Source: Sweltsa coloradensis | Taxonomy: Eukaryota > Arthropoda > Insecta > Plecoptera > Chloroperlidae | Assembly: GCA_024449915.1 (NCBI GenBank) | Contig: JAMZAV010000915.1 | Location: forward strand, 186,001-250,000 | Length of the DNA stretch: 64,000 bases | Direction of reading: 5' to 3' | Shown: in pieces, positions 45,541 to 59,050 of the stretch | Layout: every line of letters begins with the position of its first letter | How positions within the stretch are numbered: position 1 is the stretch's first letter | Position numbers and translations under genes: made by a program | Notes under the pieces: generated by a model | The model's input: only the letters and a program-made list of their open reading frames with translations | The model's database searches: none | Told to the model about the DNA's origin: nothing

Positions 45541-48500
45541 TTATTAAAAACATTGTATTTGCTAATTACCAACATTATTGAATACTGTGAAATGGGAAAA
45601 AACAAAATGGAACGAATATTAAAAAATACATATTATTCATACTTGACGGAGATAGTTCCAAAAAAATAATTTAAAAACCTTCTCGTGGGTTGTTGGAACT
45701 GCGGGTTCATTTTAAAAGGCCCACGAACGGTGAATTATTATTCGAGAATGATTTTTCTCCGAACTGTTGATTTAGTTGTACTTGGCTCCCACATTTGGAA
45801 ACTCTCGAACCCGTGCTTGAATGTAAATAACCCACGCTAAAAAAAGTTGTTTTAACTTGTTATTAAATTAATTTACAAATCCTAAACAGGGATAAACCTC
45901 CCTTGAAGAAAATGAGGCAGATGAACTCAAAACTGAGTGAAAGGACAGCTCAGAACAAACTGACGACAGGTTGATGAAAGTGGAGAAGCAAATACATACT
46001 GATCAGTAATATATGTGCGTGGACGTGGCACAAATAGTACCAAGTAGCGTACCAATCAAATAAAACATACCCTCTAGTGACCGATAAAGGTAAGGAACAC
46101 TCGGCTATACTGGCATGTTGGATGTTGCCATTATAGCTTAGTGTCTGGAGTAATATTATTACACTACAATGAAGACACTTGCTTCTTTACAACGACACAA
46201 ACGTTAAACGGGATATTTACCAACTGGTCAAATATTAATAACAAATTTTTTAATATACGCAATTATTATTTTATTATAAAATAATCCAAGTAACAATAAT
46301 AGAAAGCGAACATTAAAAATAAGTGTGAACATTGAAAGTGTGTACTTAATAACCTACTTATTCTCTAAATAAATGTTTATTAGTATTTGTTTATATTCTA
46401 GTTCATAATTTTATAATATTTTCTGTCATAATACTTTTCTACCGGCATGCTATGAAAAACAAGATGATGATAAGCTGATTATTAACATAATGATAAGTAT
46501 TTGAATATGTTTATTTAATTAGTTATTTTCTTTTTATATTACGGTATGCCAGTAAAATATGGGGAAGCCTAGCCGCTAGACGGTGAGTATTGTTAGCATT
46601 AATAATACATTGTCATTGTGACTGTGTGTTAATTAATATATATTGTCCAAAATTAAATTTAAAAATTGAATACATATAAAGTATAAATATTGCTGAAGTA
46701 AGAAAGGCTATCGTTCCAGAAAATTGAACAAAATGAGAAAATATTCGCTACCTCGTAAAAATGTGACACCATTATTGTTAATTTGCTCTTTCACATTACA
46801 AACCCTGCAAAGCACCACACATTCCCATTCATACCGAATATGAATTTCAGCACGTAATCATCAGTCCCATGATTTACACTCGTGTACGACCCACACACCA
46901 GTATCATACTTTAATTACAATGCAACATGGAGAATGCACCAGGTATGCGGCGCGCAATGCGGGTAGAGTGCAGCAATAACTGGCGTACATACCTAAAACA
47001 CTTATTCTGCCAGTAAGCTCATTGCACACGTCCCCCCTCCCCCCCCCGTCTCGCGCAACGATGCGGGGTAGCCGAGAAGTTATGGGCTAACTTTGAGACG
47101 GAACTTGAAACTTGTACGTATTGTGTTTACAACGGGAACTATGACTGTGACCTATGAGAGGCCGTTGTTGTATTCGAAATTGTTTGCGTGCTAGTTTCAA
47201 ATGAACCGCAAATAGAAATTATAAAAATAAATAAAATAAAATAATAGTTGAGATGAGATGAAACTTGGGAGATGTTTCTAAATGGAATTTGGAGCAGCTG
47301 ATTTGCTTGAGTGGAGTTCATTTCGAAACAATGGTGTAATCACACTCCACAACAAGGGAGAAAAGAGAGATGATATATTTTTCATTTAATATTATTATAA
47401 ATTCGGGAGCTTGCGTGGTTACAATTTCGTATTTTTTTTTTTAATCTAACATACCTAGTGCACATCTTTATTAACAGGATTGTCTAGTGTGCTTGATATT
47501 AAATGTCCCCGACTGAAAATCAGTTAAAGGGGCTATTACCCACAAAAATATTTTTACCGCATAATCTATAGCAGTATACAACACTAAAATGACGCGTTTA
47601 AAAATTATATTAGTAGCTGTGATTTTACACGAATTAAAAAATATATATTCGGATATGCGAAATTGGCGTTTTGGGAAATGTCTTAAATCGGCTTTAGCCT
47701 GTTCATTTTTCTATCCACATAGATACTAGAGCATCGTACCAATCTAAAATGGTCCTTTATAACATCGTGTCTTGAAACTGACCTAAACACGCAAAAATAT
47801 GCATTCCAAAATCACACCTTTGGGGTCAAAATCCTCCAAGTCACGGGTATAAAGATCGTCCCCATGTTATTTCTTATGGGAGATTTTTGTCGATGGGACC
47901 TAGCTAAAAAATATCAAGTTTGACAGTTTTTATTCTGGTCATGGTGAACCTAATAATTTTTCTGTTAATTTCTAAATTGATATAACTAGTTAGCCTGAAT
48001 GAAATATATTTTTTGAATTTAAAGGGTAGATACCCCTTTTATATGTGACTGGGTCCGTAGACTATCAATATAATGTACTTATTTTTATTTATTCAATGAT
48101 TTTTAATCAAAATACTGTCGTCGTTGTACACGCATGCATGGGGGTCCAAACACAAAATAAACAGCTTTACGTGTGAGATTGTGAACAATGAACATAGCAT
48201 TCAGAAGAGAGTGCCACACCATCCTTCTCAACGGACAGACCAACTGTTTGCTGAATGCCGCATTCTTCCCACTCTTAGGAAAGTTAAATTAAATAGACCC
48301 AAGTTAATTCAGAGTCCACCACAGGCAAAGTTCCCAACCACTGAACAAGTTTACCCCCTAAACTAAAGGAAAATAAACTCCTTTAAAGTCCTTTAGGAGC
48401 TGCTTTCGTTTACTCGTATCATTAACCTTTGAAATACTTTTTCAGTCTAGAAAACTCTTTAGTGGCATCGAACCGCTCTTAGGATAGACAAGTCTTAATT

Positions 48501-49089
48501 AACCATAACAAGTTAACGACCATCATTAAAATCCTAGTGATGCAATTTTATTGTATGAATATGCGTATGAGTTAAATAAATTAAATATTTTATTAAACAT
48601 GGATCTTATATATTGACGTGTAACTGTATAATTTGAAGCACTTATCATTTAGTATGCCACCATTTGGGAAATGATCACCTTTTGTTTTCGCCTACAGGGT
48701 GTGGTATGTTTTAAATTTAATGTCCGCACTGAAAATCAGTTCTGTGAATGAGTGGGTAGACTGTAAAAACGTTTTTTTTAAAAATTATTAACTAAACTTT
48801 GTGTGAGCTATGGCTTATCTTAAAATAACACGATCACTTATCAGATTCTTCAAATGTTACTTCATAGCATGAGCCATAGAACAAAAGCATGTTGCTCATT
48901 ATTAAGTAAGTTTCCGATTGGAATAACTAAATTAAATCAAGAATCGGTACGGGTGACCCACCACAGAAATTGAAGCATCTTACCCAACAGTTTGTGAAAA
49001 AATTATACAAAAATAAAATTAACTCCTGCATTCAAATTCAGTTGGTGTGGATGTCGAGTTTACAGCATTGCCCCATTTTGATGTCACCT
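45541..49089. other. Non-coding intron DNA
   Basis: No gene. 48719-48768 (TGTCCGCACTGAAAATCAGT, then GAGTGGGTAGACTGT) is a plus-oriented copy of the retroposon tail family. The rest is AT-rich and unstructured. Confidence 0.45.
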
Positions 49090-49265
49090 CCTACCCCCTG
49101 ACGCCACCGGTCACCAAAAACATTTGGTACTCATTCTTGTTGAACGGCAATACCAACACAAAACACATTTCACGCGGTGGTCATGTTCGGTTTTCATCGT
49201 GAGACGTGGCATACGCACAGACGGACAGAAGTCTCATTACATTAGCTTGATAATATCTAATTAAT
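49090..49265 (+). repeat. Dispersed repeat (also 33110-33300)
   Basis: AACGGCAATACCAACACAAA, GGTGGTCATGTTCGGTTTTC and CACAGACGGACAGAAG are shared in order with 33160-33290. The repeat has no terminal features that name its class. Confidence 0.55.
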
Positions 49266-49333
49266 TATTTGGACTGTACGCTGCACTTGGGCTTTGCTCG
49301 TTTTGATATTTCTTTTTTGTAATAATGATCATT

Positions 49334-49394
<61 letters not shown>

Positions 49395-49395
49395 A
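49334..49395. repeat. (GAAA)n microsatellite
   Basis: About 15 units of GAAA, flanked by an inverted pair (TTATTTGGACTGTAC and GTACAGTCCAAATAA) that makes a stem around it. Probably the remnant of a small foldback element. Confidence 0.85.
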
Positions 49396-51993
49396 GAGCA
49401 TTGTACAGTCCAAATAACTCATTACATTATTAACCTTACATGCTCTTAAAGTTTCATCATTATAATTGAAAAAAATTGTGATTTACACTTACTAACTCCA
49501 CTTGAGAGTAATATTTTCGCATGGATGAATCTTAAAAGTTCGTTTTAAATCTGTGTGCGATTCAGATACATTGAAAACATTCACGGGGAGTTTAATAATC
49601 CGCAATGTAACGTGCAGTGATACGAAGCTGAAGTAGATGTAACGGATTACGAAACTCTTAGAAGTGGTACGACATAATTACCTAACAACCAAGGGTGGTT
49701 TATTATGCAGACCTGGTGGAAGCCAAGAGAAGGGGGGGGGTCTTGAAGTTAAGTATAATACATCATGAAATAAATTCAACTCCGCTACGTCTAGCTTTGA
49801 AATTAAATCGCAATGATAACGTTTATCAAGTTTCTACTCTTCTTCGCTGCACGTGCGTAACTTTAGAAACGTTTTGACTTCGGTAGGTAGGGTTTGAAAC
49901 GACTTCTCGAGCATACTGATCGAGCCTGTTGATTTTTCCACTCTTCTCTACCTCTGAGTAAACACATCCTGTGAACTGGTGAGGAAAGGGAAAGAGAAAA
50001 GTCTACAGTTTTCTACAAATGTGAACGGAACTTCAACGAGATTTGATGTGTGCTTCAAGTACACGAGGCGGAATATGGTAAAGTGTAGTGGAATTTGTTT
50101 GAGATAAATTATGCAGGAAGCTTTTCTAGCAAATGTCGTTTGACTTGTAACGCGATTATTTTGTCATTTACTTTTTGAAGCGAGAAATAAACTGGGAATG
50201 TTTATTCGAAATGTGATTACGGGAGTAGAGTATTTTCAAAAGGTCCTTGAACCGACTGTATATCAAGAAGAGGTGTGTTGTGAAAATACAAATGTTTCAC
50301 GTTACGTTATTTGAAACGTGGTGTAAAATAGAGCTTATTCACTTTACTGTATTCAGTGTCCTAGGGATAATCACCGCATTCTTACATCCGGAACGTTTAG
50401 TATTTTGTAATATAACTTTATACCTCGAAATTAAGTAACATGTCTGGTTGGTTCAACATTTGTCTGTTAAGTTTTTTAGTCTTTTAGTTTAAATTCACGA
50501 TTTTTGCATGTTAAATAAAGCAGGTAGCTTAAATTTTTATTAAGCAGTAAAAATTACATTAATTCCAAGAAAAAAAAAAATTCGATACTCCTTGCGTTTG
50601 TCGCTAGTTTATATGTTAAATAAATCTACCGTATAGTATAATTTTAACAAAATACACGTTGTTACACATCAGATATCCAACCTTGTTAGTTGAGATTAGA
50701 TAAGAAAATACACCTCGATAAAATGGTAAGTATTTTTATTAACTTTGCTTTTCTGTAACAGTTTTTCATTAATTGTATTACCGTTGTTTGAAGATAATTC
50801 TAAGTTGAAATACGCCCGTAGAGAAAGTAAACTGTACATTGTTAATAACACTTTTTATGCAAAAACTCCCACCTTCCTTCCAACTTCCCCCGGTGTATTT
50901 GCTTTCAAAATAAGAAACAAAACTCCAGAAAGAGCGCAGATTGACTCGCAATTCCTCCCCAAGCGCCCCCAACCCCCTCAAAGTGACGCGGCAAGAGCGT
51001 TTCTTGTCTCAAACTTAGAAACCCCAGAGCATACCTTTCCGGGCAGGTTGTTTGCAAAGTTGCCGCCCTGTCGACGCAAACGCCGAAGTTCGCGTGTAAC
51101 TGAAAGATTCAGCCGGCAAGTTATTAGCCACAGCTCGAGACGCGGACCTAGAAAACTTTGTGTACAGGATGTGGAGGGCGCGACACCTGCTGTTGTGCCC
51201 GCTGCACTAGAAACCGCTAGCTCGCTGGCAAACATTACAGACACACGGGGGAGACCCCACGCGACAGTGCTACACTGCACTAATCAGCACATGTAGTGCT
51301 GGACGACGACTTGGCTGGATTTTCACTGGAAAATTCGCGGAATTTGGCGATAAAGCACTTTTGAATGGCCATTTAAGACTGTTGGCTAAGTTCGAGAAAA
51401 CCAGGCTTTGAAGTAGAACGCAGAGGCAAAGTCAGGATCACTTGTAAGCTCCATCATTTGTTCTATCGGGTTGTTGTCAAGGCACTTTTTCCAAATACTG
51501 CTCACTTTTCTTATTAACTGACCGAAAATATGACACTACTGCTCACTTTTCTTATTAACTGACCGAAAATATGACACCAAACAGTTAATTTGTAGTAATT
51601 TCCCAATATTGTGGAAGAGACAATTATTTGAAATTTGAAAATCGGCTTTGATAGAGACACGCGCTCGTCCTTTGTGAACGGCCTCCCAAAAATGCACATT
51701 TTTGGATGAAAATTAAAGGTCAAAAGCGGTATGTTCTGTACGTGAAATTAACTGGATTTGACGATCGTGCGTTTTTTAAATGGGCATTTAACATTGTCAA
51801 TAAAGTTGGCACGATCTTAGCAAACAGTCTTAACATTGCGAAAAACGTTGCCCCGAATTCGTCTAACCGTCATAACAAGTTTTCTTATCACATATATATC
51901 CGTATTTTTCACCTCGCCATGTTCATCAAAGTGTAACTTGCCCCTCTCATATGCATCTAATGGTGACTCCCCCAACCCCCATTCCATGACCTT
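49396..51993. other. Non-coding intron DNA with a GC-richer patch
   Basis: 50930-51300 is GC-richer and leaves a 183-codon plus-strand frame open (50745-51296). It has no recognisable domain, no splice context and no known start, so I do not call it a gene. 51498-51580 has a 42-bp tandem repeat (CTGCTCACTTTTCTTATTAA). Confidence 0.4.
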
Positions 51994-52141
51994 GATATAG
52001 TTGTTCCGACAGGTAAGCAGATGCGCGCGGCTTCAGCGGGCCAATGAGCGACCATTTTTTTAAATCGGGTACCGCTGACTGGCTGCAATCCACCCTCCGG
52101 TGACGTCAGCATCTGCTTACTTGCTTCGGGACAACTACATC
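51994..52141. mobile_element. Small MITE with terminal inverted repeats of about 33 bp
   Basis: GATATAGTTGTTCC..GACAG at 51994 with GGTAAGCAGATGC pairs with GCATCTGCTTAC..TTGC and GGGACAACTACATC ending 52141. An inner pair CAGCGG/CCGCTG also pairs. Non-coding. Confidence 0.65.
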
Positions 52142-53775
52142 CCCCTCACCCCTTCACACGTAGTCACGTGTACCAGCAACGAGCCACTTCTGAATATTGA
52201 CGCAGCTTCCAAACTGTTCGACATGGGTCAGCTAATACAAGTTTTATACCCTCACAGTCACTGGCGACCGGAAATTTTGTAGCACAACACTCGATTAGAT
52301 AAAACTTGCACGAAATAACGCGAAACGTAATGGGATTTGCAGCCTCGCTCGAACACACGTTCTACTTGACACATTGACACATAGTTCAACGAAACAAATT
52401 GAGTTCGTTGAGAGAAACGGAAATGTGTGTTCGGTATTTATCCATTTTGTTATCTGTTATTTTAGTTAGATCACGTGGTGAAGCATTGAAAATAGGGCAT
52501 GGAATAGTGTAGGACAATGTTGATCCTTGATTAAATTTACATTTAAAATGTCTACGGTTACAACAATGGACCCTAGCTAGCTTGTTTTTATATGATAAAA
52601 AACAAAATAAAAAAATCGTTTTATTTATGTGTACACACTCATGTAGAAAATTTCAATATCTAGTTAAAATTTATCTGCCAGTTCGTCCTCTGAATAAATA
52701 TTTACAAGGCTTCTGATTGGATGGTTTGCCATAGTGAGAACAAGTTTTGTGGCAGTTAAATTTACTTGCACTTAACTGGACATTGAAATACCGGACCTAA
52801 GTCATACAACTTTCAGCAGGGGACATAATAAAATGCCGCGTACATAAAATAGCTAACTGACACTTGATGAGCAATTTTACATGTAATTTTTCCATAGAAC
52901 AACTTTTTTATTATTCTAAAATGGCTTTGCTAGAAATAAGCTGTCATTATTATTTTTATATAAAAAAACATTTCCCGAAAAACGTTTTCTCTAGATACTA
53001 GAAAAGACTCTAACGGGCACCTACATTTTCCGTGAACGTATGCAACTAGAGTGGCGTAGACAAATTTGTTCGAAACCCCGAAGTACAATATATTTAAATA
53101 CCTTCATTAAACATCTGACACGATTTTATATTTTCTTACAATGAGTTGTTTAACATCATCTTCCAACCAAACTCGAAACTTCGTTTACATAACGAGTGTT
53201 TCACCCCCCCCCCCCAACCCCCCGCCCCCTAACGAGATAACCATAAATATTTCCCTTTTAACAAACGACTCAAACATAACCGTAATAATTCTCACTTCCT
53301 CTTGCCTCAACGCGGGCAAATAAATGCTTGGTGTCAATTTGTGCGTCGTATCCTGAACGCTTGCGAGCGGAACAACGCCCACGGCATTCGCAGACGACTT
53401 GATGAATTATAAATAACGCCTTGTGCACTGCGTGGTGCCGTAATTAATTCCCACTGGTGATACAAAATGGCTGCCTGACAATCACCCGTCCTGGAGACAA
53501 TTATCTCTATAGCACAGAGCTCGGAAACGGTTTTGTGGTTGAAACGGTCCAAAGATATTTATATACCTGTCGGTTTAAGCGTGGCAATTTTGTTTAGTAT
53601 TGTATTGTATTGTATTGTATTAATTTTATTTCCGTTGACAGGTTCAAAGTACATAAATAGATATCGTCAAAAATTTAAAATACAGGTAAAAGAAACACAC
53701 AAAAAACGAATCGAAAGCATATAGTAACAAAACTGAAAGGTAGAGATAATGAAAAATACAAGGTAAATAATAATA
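52142..53775. other. Non-coding intron DNA
   Basis: No gene. (TTGTA)n lies at 53597-53621 and a C-rich run at 53204-53230. Confidence 0.4.
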
Positions 53776-54542
53776 CTAGGAAAACGCTTAAGTCCCGCCG
53801 CGTTGTTGGATGAGCGTAATTGGTGCATTGAGCTGCCATGTGTGTTTATGCGAATTTTCTGTTCTGTGGCAAAATCATTACTTAGTTGAAATTTTTTTTA
53901 AATATAATAAATTAAATTAAAAATTAACTTTTTTTTTTTTTTTTTTTTTATTAATCGTAATTGTTAAAAAAATCGTAAAACTGCGATTTTCAAGGAAATA
54001 ATTTCTCGATTGCGCTCAAATTTTACACTATATATTAATTCATAAAATAAAGGTTCTGCGAAAAAATGATTACGATCGGATAAAGCATGTAGGTGTTATA
54101 AGTCAAAGAGTTGTTTAAAAAAAGAAAAAACTGTAAAATTTCGAATTTTATGATAAATATTTTTCAATTGCGCTCAAATTTCACAAAAATATACTAATTC
54201 ATAAAATAAAGGTTCTATGCAAAAATCATTAAAATCGGATAAAGCATGTAGGTGTTATAAGTCGAAGAAATTTTTTAAAAATTGAAAAAAATCGTAAAAT
54301 TGCGATTTTCATGAGAAAAATTTTCCGATTGCGCTCAAAAACGTGGCAGTTCTAAGTTCAGAGATTTCGAAGGCTCATAAAATTTCATCGCAATCGATTA
54401 TCGGTTTAGCCGGAATCGTGTGGACAAACAGACAAAAATACAAAAAAAAAGAAAGAAGAAAAAAAAAAAATCCGGATTTTTTTCTCCAGTGTAGTGAAAT
54501 GGAATCTTCGCTTCGCTTGCTACGCTCGCTACGCTCATCCAA
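53776..54542 (-). mobile_element. Helentron-like element, family A, full length
   Basis: CTAGGAAAACGCTTAAGTCC to CTACGCTCATCCAA. This uninterrupted copy is the reference that shows the nested insertion in 56-1473. Three internal repeats of about 160 bp are visible. Confidence 0.85.
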
Positions 54543-55681
54543 TTAAAATCATTGAGTATTTTTTATTTATTTATTTATTTATTCAACTAGACACAAAAAT
54601 AGCCATAGGCCATTTTAAACATAATAACATAACTAACTAACCTATACTAACTTAAACTAAACATGATAACATAGAAGAAATACGAATAGAAATACATGAA
54701 TAATGAATGAATGACACGTAATAGCAAAAACAGAATGCAAAATTAACTAGGCCTGGCTAATAAGAGGTTAGATTAGTGGTTGATGTACGCGTGTAACCGT
54801 TTCAAGGAAAATGCAAACGCGATTTATTGATCCCATAGTTCGACTATCGACTTTAATTCGACTCCCGACCCCTACCTAACCACATGCCACTTTCAGCACG
54901 TTTTGTACGGACGCAATTATAATACTATCTTGATTATTATCACGAAGTCTGTAGGAATATATTGGCACCAAAAGCGAAGACAAAAGTAACATCTTTTTTA
55001 TTTTAAAATTAAAGTTCCCTCTAGAGAATTTTAATGATCAAGTTCGAACGATATTTGGGCTTGGCTTGGCTATTATTAATATTTCATGAAAATTCTGATT
55101 TCGATTTATTAATATTTTATAATTTGTACAAAAAAAGTTCGAAAAAAAATATAATGTATAAAAAATAATATAAACACAAAAAACAAACAAAAATACAAAG
55201 CAAAAATATAAAATATGACAAAACACTTGGCCTACTGTCAAGGCAAAGGGTAGGTTTATGGCATCAGAATTGTATAACGATTTTAAGGTTTTCTCATTCG
55301 CGTTTTACTTTTACTAATACTGTACTAAATATAACGAGTTAATTTGGAACCATCGATTTTTTTATTCAGCACACTTCAATTAGTTAGTGTGCAAAATTGT
55401 GTGCTAGATTTAACATTTTGCACTAATTTTATACAACTTTACCAAACTATATAGGCTACCCGGCACCTCCACCAAAATAATATTTTTTTTATACACTTAT
55501 ATTTAGAGCAACAATAATTACTGGGCGCGACTCGAAAATTAGGTCACTCACACACCCCTACTAACAATTCGTTTTAAAGTGAATATTGTCCTCTATATCC
55601 AGTTGTTAAGGCAGTAAGATTGTCGAAAAAAATGCCCAAACGTGTATTTATTAATTATTATAACTTAAACATTATAACATA
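54543..55681. other. Non-coding intron DNA
   Basis: (TTTA)n near 54563 and CCCGGCACCTCCACCAAAAT at 55458. No gene. Confidence 0.4.
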
Positions 55682-56036
55682 CTAGGCCGCTTTGCAAACG
55701 CTTTTTCTAGTCGCGTTGATAAATAAGCTTTTGTCCAATGATTACGTTACTTTTTCTATAGTTACTTGATATTACTTGTTAATTATACACCTGTAAAAGG
55801 CATATTTTAAAACTTCATTTCTAAGAATTTTAACCAACTTTTTCAACTTTTTCTTTCAAAAGGCACTATATCTTCATAATCGTTATGTCAATGTAAAATA
55901 TGAATGATGAAGCCCCACCCGTTTGGTCAAAATCGGCCCAAATATCACGAAAATATCGTATTAGAAACCGGGAAAAAACCCCTTAAAAGTACGATTTCTA
56001 TGAGAAATATTTCTTCAAATGTCTCTAAAATCATAA
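55682..56036 (-). mobile_element. Helentron-like element, family B, truncated
   Basis: CTAGGCCGCTTTGCAAACGC at 55682 and family B body blocks (TTTTTCAACTTTTTCTTTCA, GTTTGGTCAAAATCGGCCCA). The other end is lost. Confidence 0.7.
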
Positions 56037-56261
56037 CATAATTAATTTCAGACATGTTGCTTATATAGCCTGTGACCTCACAAAATACGTCGCTCCCTCG
56101 TTACCACTGTAGCACCTGCCTTTTACTACGAGACTTTATTATATCAAGTACCCTCTTTTTCTCGTTGGTCTATAATTCATTCTTCCCCATTATTTATACA
56201 ATGTCACCTCTCCAAATGGCGTATTCAAATCTCAGTCATATTTTATGCCTCGCAAATATGA

Positions 56262-56299
<38 letters not shown>

Positions 56300-57018
56300 C
56301 GTTTGACACCAGTTGGTGGAAGTCTCAAGTTGCTTGGAGTAGTCGACCTGGGTTTGCGGGCACGGTGATGTTGACATCATTAAAACGAAATTTCCAACTC
56401 AAACTCACTCATAATTGCTAGAAAAGCACTTCGGAGTTAGTACTGTGATAATATAACCGAGAGAAAGTCGCGCGCGTGCCGTGATCTATGGCCGCCTCTC
56501 AGCGCGCCATGATCAAGTTAAAGGGGGGTTTACTAATAAATTGGCCCGTGTGAAATACTACCCGCCAAGATGGGAAACCTAATAAGAGGGCAGACTTGGG
56601 AAAATGTTTTATGCCCGCATGCTCAACGGAATCAAGAATAATGAAATCTTTCGAGGTCGCGAGAGCGCGGAAAACAAATTTTCAAAAGGGATGGAGATTA
56701 TTTAGTTTTTGAAAGTGAAAATGGGAAATTCAGTCGAGGTTTTCGAGAGTTATCGTATGAGAAATGGGGTGTGAGTTATGAGACAATACGAAATTGGAAG
56801 ATATTTTTCCATTTATGGAGCATGTGAGAATGGTGGATTTTGAACCTTAACATTAAGAAAAGACGAACTCGGGACTGTGTAAGAAGATTCAGTGCGGAAC
56901 ATCTATAAAACCCCGTCTGCGCTCTAATTGCTGCTGTCAGTAACACCATCGAAACAACCTCCCCTTCCTTCAACTCCCACTAAATAGGCGTAATCGAGTA
57001 TATGGAATGTATCCCCAA
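56037..57018. other. Intron DNA with (CT)n at 56263-56297
   Basis: No gene recognised. The Ser/Leu-rich frame around the CT run is a microsatellite artefact. Confidence 0.45.
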
Positions 57019-57365
57019 AAGTAGATTCGTAAACGCATTCTATAATCGCGTTGATGGATTAACTAGTACATATCCTGCACAAACCAAATCATAATGGCGC
57101 AATTATCATTAGTAATATGTATGTGATCATACCAAAATATCAGCACCTAAAGATTTAAAAGATTCTCCGAAAATGTCATCAATATTGGAGTGGCAGTTAG
57201 TCAGGTAGTCAGTTAGAGCGAAACACACAATATATCGGAAAAAGTACTTATTTCATTAGAAATAGATTTTCGACTTCCCGAAAGTGCTAAAACAGTGGCA
57301 AATCGAAGTGTAGAGCTTTCAAAGGTACCCTGAAAAGTTTGCAATAATTGTTCTTGAATCTTAAC
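57019..57365 (-). mobile_element. Old Helentron-like remnant
   Basis: GATTCGTAAACGCATTCTAT and CGCGTTGATGGATTAA match the family B alternative end. Strongly diverged, so limits are approximate. Confidence 0.45.
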
Positions 57366-58089
57366 AAATAGTTTAACATCGCTGATTTCATTTTGTTATT
57401 TTATTTATCAAATCAAACAAACTGCTGTATTGACAGCAGTTTATGCCATGTTAATGCAATACAAACATAACAACACATCACCACAATACATACAAATAAC
57501 TTTACTCGCATTACAGTGTTTATTTTATTATACATGAATAGGAATAGTTATTACAATGTTAAGTTCATCTTGTAATAATACTATATACGTATACCAACTC
57601 CAACAATCTTCCTTCTGTCAACTTAGTGAGAAAAATATTAATTTTTATGAACGAAAGCAAGAAAGAGAAACTATGACTGGCAACAATATCACTCACTCTC
57701 CGATCTAGTTAAAATTGATTGCTTCAAAGACAAAAATGCTTCTTTTAAGAGTTGCGAAGTAACCTTAAATGGAAACGCATTCAAAAAACCTTCTCATCCA
57801 AACTCTACCCATTCAAAACAAAACTCTTTCATGAAAGTGATTGGTTGTGTTTATAAAAATCGTAAGTTTACTTCATGGCTGATGGAGCTTTATTTCAACT
57901 GCTATGTAAATATAAAGTTAAATCAAATAAAACATTAGAAGTAAAGTACTAAAACAAATATTTAAATTTTCTGCCACTATTGTTCATTAATTAAAATGGT
58001 AAATGGTTAAAACCTCAGTCTAAAAATATAAAACATTCTTATTTCTCGATTTGGATAGTCGGGAAACACTCTCGTATGTGGAATTGTTA
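57366..58089. other. Non-coding intron DNA
   Basis: No feature supported. Confidence 0.4.
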
Positions 58090-58180
58090 ATATTTGCAAC
58101 ATCCATCACGACCGGGGTTCGAACCCGGGACTCCCACATTCCTGGTAGGCGCCTTATCCAAGTAGACCACCGAAACGGTA
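58090..58180 (-). mobile_element. tRNA-like SINE head
   Basis: On the minus strand GGTGGTCTACTTGGATAAGG (A-box-like) and GGGTTCGAACCCCGG (B box) sit at tRNA spacing. The anticodon loop lacks the U33 position and the acceptor stem does not pair, so it is a SINE head, not a tRNA gene. A plus-oriented GGGTTCGAAGTCG lies near 58253. Confidence 0.6.
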
Positions 58181-58723
58181 ACCTTTTGACTTCTGAATTG
58201 TAGTTGTATTATAGATCTGAATGGATGGAAAAGTAGAGGAATGTGGGAGACCCGGGTTCGAAGTCGATCTCCGTTCGGGATGTTTTTTATTTATTTGTTA
58301 ATTGTGGTATATTCTTAAGTATACACTATAATTTTACAACACTAGACGTCATCCATGTATTTTACTTTAGTGTATTGTAAGATTTTATTTTTCGATTAAA
58401 ATCGTGCAAACTTCGTTTACACTAGAAAACATTCGAGCGTAGTTAGTGATAAGAGGCGATCATGCAGAAACTTGTTTCGACCACATCCACCGCCCTCTCG
58501 TTCTCGAAACCATCAAGTGGGTCTATCAGCCGGTTGAGGGGCTACTCTTCCCCGCTGACTCACATTCTTCAGAACCAGCAAGACTCCCCCGGGAACAAAC
58601 AAGGGGAAGTTTCCTGAACAGTTGACTGAATACGTTCACACACCCCTATCGCTGATGTCGGACTGATTGTTCCCTCGTGGCTATTAAAGTTGCCGTGTTT
58701 ACGTCCATACACGCTTAGAGATA
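58181..58723. other. Intron DNA
   Basis: Apart from the B-box-like piece at 58253 no feature is supported; 58440-58640 is GC-richer without a recognisable frame. Confidence 0.4.
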
Positions 58724-59050
58724 CAACTGACAGTGTTGGCTCGAGCGATAAGCGCTTGACTTCATTCGGGATGTCTCGGATTCGAACCCCGCAATCCCGG
58801 CTGAATGTTTTCCCTAGGTTTTTCTCAGTCTTAAATATTTTTATTTCAAATAAGTTATTTACTTAACTGTAGATCATTGTTGTGTCTACATTTATGTAAT
58901 GAGATTTGTTTAGTTGTCCTCCTTTGTAAATAAGTTTTTTATCTGAATAGGATAGATGTTAAATAAAAAAACAAATAAAATAAAAATGCAAGGGATTGAG
59001 TTCTCTTAAAAAGTCCCCGGTCATTCATTCGCAATTGTCCTATCCGCTTT
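58724..59050 (+). mobile_element. tRNA-derived SINE interrupted by another retroposon tail
   Basis: The head GTGTTGGCTCGAGCGATAAG and GGATTCGAACCCCG are followed by CTGAATGTTTTCCCTAGG, as in 7921-8143. At about 58832 the SINE is broken by about 150 bp (TGTCCTCCTTTGTAAATAAG, TGAATAGGATAGATGTTAAA plus A-rich tail), which also occurs at 2725-2848. It resumes with ATGCAAGGGATTGAGTTCTC. Confidence 0.7.

Noticed and set aside
56072..56368. A 98-codon frame around 56.2 kb.
   Set aside because: Half of it comes from a (CT)n run and the rest has no family resemblance or splice context.
58090..58180. A tRNA gene on the minus strand.
   Set aside because: A and B boxes are present but the acceptor stem does not pair and the anticodon loop lacks U33; it fits a SINE head.
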